Assembly (NCBI GenBank): GCA_023413645.1
Contig: JAEZPN010000072.1
Location: 1-7,990 of the forward strand
From: Bacteroidota bacterium
GTDB lineage: Bacteria; Bacteroidota; Bacteroidia; Bacteroidales; Rikenellaceae
Direction of reading: 5' to 3'
DNA length: 7,990 nucleotides
Positions 5,873-7,990 of the stretch are shown here, in pieces. Each line of letters starts with the position of its first letter. Within the stretch, counting starts at the first letter, position 1. The translations under genes and the position numbers were made by a program. The notes under the pieces were generated by a model. The model ran no database searches, was not told the DNA's origin, and saw only the letters and a list, made by a program, of their open reading frames with translations.

Positions 5873-6721
5873 TTACTCCGCCTTGTGGAATGCGATGGCC
5901 ACCCAACCCTCCTCCTCGAGTTGTGTTGTGAGGGTGAGGTTGTGTGCCGCAGCCGCTGTGGTGATATACTCCACATCCTCGATAAGGAAACCACTCACAA
6001 AGAGGCAACCGCCAGCATTTAGTGCTGCGGTGTAGCGCGCTATGTCGCTGAGGATGATGTTGCGGTTGATGTTGGCATAGATGGCGTCATAGGTCTCGCC
6101 CTCGATGGCCTCCACCGTGCCAGTTATGATGTTTATTCTGTCGCTTACGCCATTAAGCTCCGAGGCGCGTGCTGCGCTCTCGGCTGACCATGGGTCGATG
6201 TCGATGGCATCGGCAAACTGCGCTCCGCACTTAAGTGCCACGAAGGAGAGTACTCCCGTGCCACAACCCACGTCGAGGACTCTGCCCGAGGGTTTCGATG
6301 CGCGGATAAGGCGGCACATCATGCGTGTTGTGTGGTGGTGTCCCGAGCCAAACGACATGGTGGGTGCCACGATGATGTCCATAATCTTGGGGTCGGCAGG
6401 CGCGGGGTGTGCTGCCGAGCGAATCATAATTAGACCATCTATCTCTACTGGTTGAAAGCTCTCCTCCTCCCAGCGTGCGTTCCAATTCTCGTCCTCAATC
6501 TCCTTGAGCGAGGTTAGCGTGCCGTAGTCGTTGATGATGTTTGTCGCCTCCTCGCCACACTCGGCCCAATCCTCGGGTGCCATATATGTCTCGACAACTA
6601 CGCCCTCCTCGGTAGCGTTGTCACTGAAGCACTCAAAGGGGTAGTCCGACAGAAAGGCGGCGAGTATCTCGGCGCTCTCTGCATCGGGGCAGGTTATGGT
6701 GAGGTGTGTATATCGCTTCAT
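5873..6721 (-). CDS. prmA: Ribosomal protein L11 methyltransferase
   Basis: PrmA methylates ribosomal protein L11 on amino groups, using S-adenosylmethionine, in the cytoplasm. The protein is 282 residues, close to the usual length of about 290. Residues 1-95 fit the small substrate-recognition domain. The PrmA signature appears as PTMSFGSGHHHTT (120-132), where many bacteria have a form of AFGTGxHxTT. SAM motif I is VLDVGCGTGVLSF (148-160), followed by the acidic IDIDPWS loop (173-179). The YANINRNIIL stretch (215-224) corresponds to the VANILANxLL of homologues that closes the catalytic pocket. It is the first gene of a two-gene unit with the WbqC-family gene, and a TATCTTTG box on the minus strand (6779-6786) lies about 58 bases ahead of its ATG. 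PrmA is usually dispensable for growth. Nothing in the motifs suggests loss of function. Confidence 0.92.
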   Translation of the reverse strand: MKRYTHLTITCPDAESAEILAAFLSDYPFECFSDNATEEGVVVETYMAPEDWAECGEEATNIINDYGTLTSLKEIEDENWNARWEEESFQPVEIDGLIMIRSAAHPAPADPKIMDIIVAPTMSFGSGHHHTTRMMCRLIRASKPSGRVLDVGCGTGVLSFVALKCGAQFADAIDIDPWSAESAARASELNGVSDRINIITGTVEAIEGETYDAIYANINRNIILSDIARYTAALNAGGCLFVSGFLIEDVEYITTAAAAHNLTLTTQLEEEGWVAIAFHKAE

Positions 6722-6767
6722 TGTGTAGAATTTTATTCCGATGTTATATTATGTAAAATAATTTTTG

Positions 6768-6787
6768 TATCTTTACCACAAAGATAG
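6768..6787. promoter_or_regulatory. Overlapping divergent promoters for prmA and xerD
   Basis: TATCTTT (6768-6774) and AAAGATA (6780-6786) are perfect reverse complements, separated by five bases. On the plus strand the first arm gives TATCTTTA, one base off the Bacteroidetes -7 consensus TAnnTTTG, about 20 bases ahead of the xerD ATG. On the minus strand the second arm gives TATCTTTG (6786-6779), an exact match, ahead of prmA. Here the boxes point toward and across each other, so the two transcripts would overlap at their first few bases and only one polymerase could occupy the site at a time. No good -33 box is seen for either direction. The xerD leader would be very short, around 12-15 bases. 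Confidence 0.55.
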
Positions 6788-6794
6788 CGATTAT

Positions 6795-7727
6795 ATGGCA
6801 GATATTACGAAAAAGTGGGAAAAAATTCGCAACGACTATGTGCGATACTTGAAACTCGAGCGTCGCCTCTCGGCAAATACCGTCGAGGCGTATAAGCGCG
6901 ACCTCGAGGAGTTCTCGCACTACATACTGCGCCACTACGATGTGCTCCCCGAGTGCGTTGAGCAGCCGATGATAGAGCGCTTTATGGCGTGGCTCTACGA
7001 GCGTAATAGCAGCGCAGCATCACAGGCGCGTCGCCTTAGCGGTGTCAAAAGTTTCTACAACTATCTGCTAATCAACGATAAGATAGAGCAGTTGCCCACG
7101 GATAATATCGAAAACCCACGCCTTGACCGCACGCTACCCGATGTGCTTACGGTGGCAGAGATTGATGCCATGCTTGCGACATTCGACATGACCACCTCAA
7201 AGGGGTGTCGCGATAGCGCTATGGTTGAGGTTATGTACTCGTGTGGCCTGCGCGTCTCGGAGCTTACGTCGCTAAAGATTAGCGACCTCTTTTTCGGTGA
7301 GGGCTACATACGCATCGTGGGTAAGGGCGATAAGCAGCGCCTTGTTCCCATTAGTGGTGTTGCGCGCGATAAGATTCAGCTCTATATGGAGTATCGCACC
7401 CCTGCGTCGCGTTCCGAGGCTACGGTGTTCCTAAACAATCGTGGCAAGCCGATTACGCGTGTCATGGTCTTTAATATCATCAAGCAGGCGGCGATGTTGG
7501 CGGGTATCGACAAGCAGATAAGCCCCCATACGCTGCGCCACTCCTTTGCTACACACCTCCTTGAGGGTGGTGCAAATATCCGCCAGGTGCAGGAGCTGTT
7601 GGGTCACGAGAGCATCCTCACGACCGAGGTATATACGCACGTCAACCGCAAGCACCTGAGGGGTGTAGTAGAGAACTCATTTGCAAATATAGATAACTTA
7701 GTGTCAGGGGATTATGAAGAGAATTAA
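6795..7727 (+). CDS. xerD: Tyrosine recombinase XerD-like
   Basis: The 310-residue protein is a Xer-type tyrosine recombinase, which resolves chromosome dimers at dif near the end of replication, normally with FtsK. The N-terminal SAM-like core-binding domain covers about 10-95 and the catalytic domain about 115-290. All catalytic residues are visible: Arg153 in GLRVSEL, Lys177 in GKGDKQR, His245 and Arg248 in SPHTLRHSFATHLL, His271 in LGHES and nucleophile Tyr280 in TEVYTHV. The start is set at the ATG at 6795 because an in-frame TTG at 6765 lies within the promoter boxes and adds residues unlike the family. It is called XerD from likeness to the Bacteroidales XerD form (EGGANIRQVQELLGHES). 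A XerC call or a single-recombinase system cannot be excluded from one gene. No phage or integron genes are nearby, which favours the housekeeping role. Its last 14 bases overlap the next gene. Confidence 0.88.
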   Translation: MADITKKWEKIRNDYVRYLKLERRLSANTVEAYKRDLEEFSHYILRHYDVLPECVEQPMIERFMAWLYERNSSAASQARRLSGVKSFYNYLLINDKIEQLPTDNIENPRLDRTLPDVLTVAEIDAMLATFDMTTSKGCRDSAMVEVMYSCGLRVSELTSLKISDLFFGEGYIRIVGKGDKQRLVPISGVARDKIQLYMEYRTPASRSEATVFLNNRGKPITRVMVFNIIKQAAMLAGIDKQISPHTLRHSFATHLLEGGANIRQVQELLGHESILTTEVYTHVNRKHLRGVVENSFANIDNLVSGDYEEN

Positions 7728-7990
7728 GGTATTATTGTGTGTGTTGTTTATGCTTTCGATTATGGCGGTTTCAGCTCAGCAGCGCGATGTCGTTGTGGAG
7801 TGCGATTGGGGCAATATTAGTGCTACGATAGATGTGCCCGAGGAGGGTAGCGATACTGCGGTGCTTATCGTTGCGGGTTCGGGACCTACTGACCGTAATG
7901 GTAACTCTGCGGCAGGACTAAGCACCTTCAGCTACAAGATGTTGGGCGAGGCGCTGGCCGAGAGTGGGTATGCCGTTATGCGCTACGATA
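7714..7990 (+). CDS. Secreted alpha/beta hydrolase, N-terminal part (runs off the right edge)
   Basis: The ATG at 7714 opens a frame that stays open for 92 codons to the window edge. Residues 1-21 (MKRIKVLLCVLFMLSIMAVSA) form a clear signal peptide with a likely cut after SA, so the product is exported. The mature start gives two beta-strand-like stretches, then AVLIVAGSGPTDRNGN (about 49-64), which matches the oxyanion-hole region of the alpha/beta hydrolases often annotated as serine aminopeptidase S33 or dienelactone hydrolase-like, and then ALAESGYAVMRYD, the usual helix and strand after it. The nucleophile serine and the rest of the triad lie beyond the edge. The substrate is unknown; members include esterases and acyl hydrolases. 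The start overlaps the last 14 bases of xerD in another frame, so it is probably translated from the xerD transcript by coupling. Confidence 0.8.
   Translation, partial: MKRIKVLLCVLFMLSIMAVSAQQRDVVVECDWGNISATIDVPEEGSDTAVLIVAGSGPTDRNGNSAAGLSTFSYKMLGEALAESGYAVMRYD

Noticed and set aside
5860..5994. A 45-residue N-terminal extension of the WbqC-family protein.
   Set aside because: It lies entirely inside or next to the end of prmA in another frame, is rich in Arg, Ser and His unlike the rest of the protein, and the family start fits MTILPSVYFG at 5859.
6765..6794. A TTG start for xerD, ten codons upstream of the ATG.
   Set aside because: The codons fall on the TATCTTTA/CAAAGATA promoter boxes and add residues unlike Xer N-termini; the ATG at 6795 begins the normal protein.
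6795..7727. The tyrosine recombinase as an integrase of a mobile element.
   Set aside because: There are no attachment repeats, excision or transfer genes nearby; its size and motifs fit the housekeeping Xer group.

Overview
The window looks like core chromosome of a Bacteroidales bacterium, most likely from the Alistipes/Rikenellaceae side. That placement is an inference from several things: Bacteroidetes-type -7 promoter boxes (TATCTTTG, TATCTTTA), A-rich leaders with no clear Shine-Dalgarno sequence, close resemblance of the CvpA, RsgA, TrmH, WbqC and XerD proteins to Bacteroidales families, and moderate G+C with frequent TCG/CTCG. There is no rRNA, tRNA, CRISPR array or insertion sequence.

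Layout. Bases 1-641 (minus) hold the N-terminal two thirds or so of a class III PLP-dependent aminotransferase that runs off the left edge. Bases 642-805 form a gap with a long imperfect inverted repeat of the widespread TGTCAT(T/C)CTGAAC...GAAG(A/G)ATCTCCT type. Bases 806-3129 (minus) hold a tightly overlapped three-gene unit: a CvpA-family membrane protein, the ribosome-assembly GTPase RsgA and the RNA 2'-O-methyltransferase TrmH. Bases 3130-3240 are a divergent control region. Bases 3241-5256 (plus) encode a secreted GH2-fold glycosidase-like protein. Bases 5257-6721 (minus) hold prmA followed by a WbqC-family gene. Bases 6722-6794 are a second divergent control region. Bases 6795-7727 (plus) encode the tyrosine recombinase XerD, which overlaps the start of a secreted alpha/beta hydrolase that runs off the right edge.

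How the genes work together. RsgA (30S maturation), TrmH (RNA methylation) and PrmA (methylation of ribosomal protein L11) give the window a translation-apparatus theme, with XerD serving chromosome-dimer resolution. The GH2-like gene stands alone, with no SusC/SusD, sulfatase, regulator or other glycosidase next to it.

The most notable observation is that this GH2 protein keeps the three-domain fold and many structural motifs but appears to have lost most of the canonical active site. The acid/base Asn-Glu pair reads Ser-Leu, two active-site histidine positions read Pro and Val, the nucleophile motif reads SYGEAG where SEYGAG is expected, and a conserved Trp reads Asp. It may be a non-catalytic sugar-binding relative or an enzyme with a rebuilt active site. 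Other points of interest are two mirror-symmetric divergent promoter regions, a convergent gene pair whose stop codons abut with no spacer, and an RsgA whose G4 motif reads GKAD instead of NKxD.
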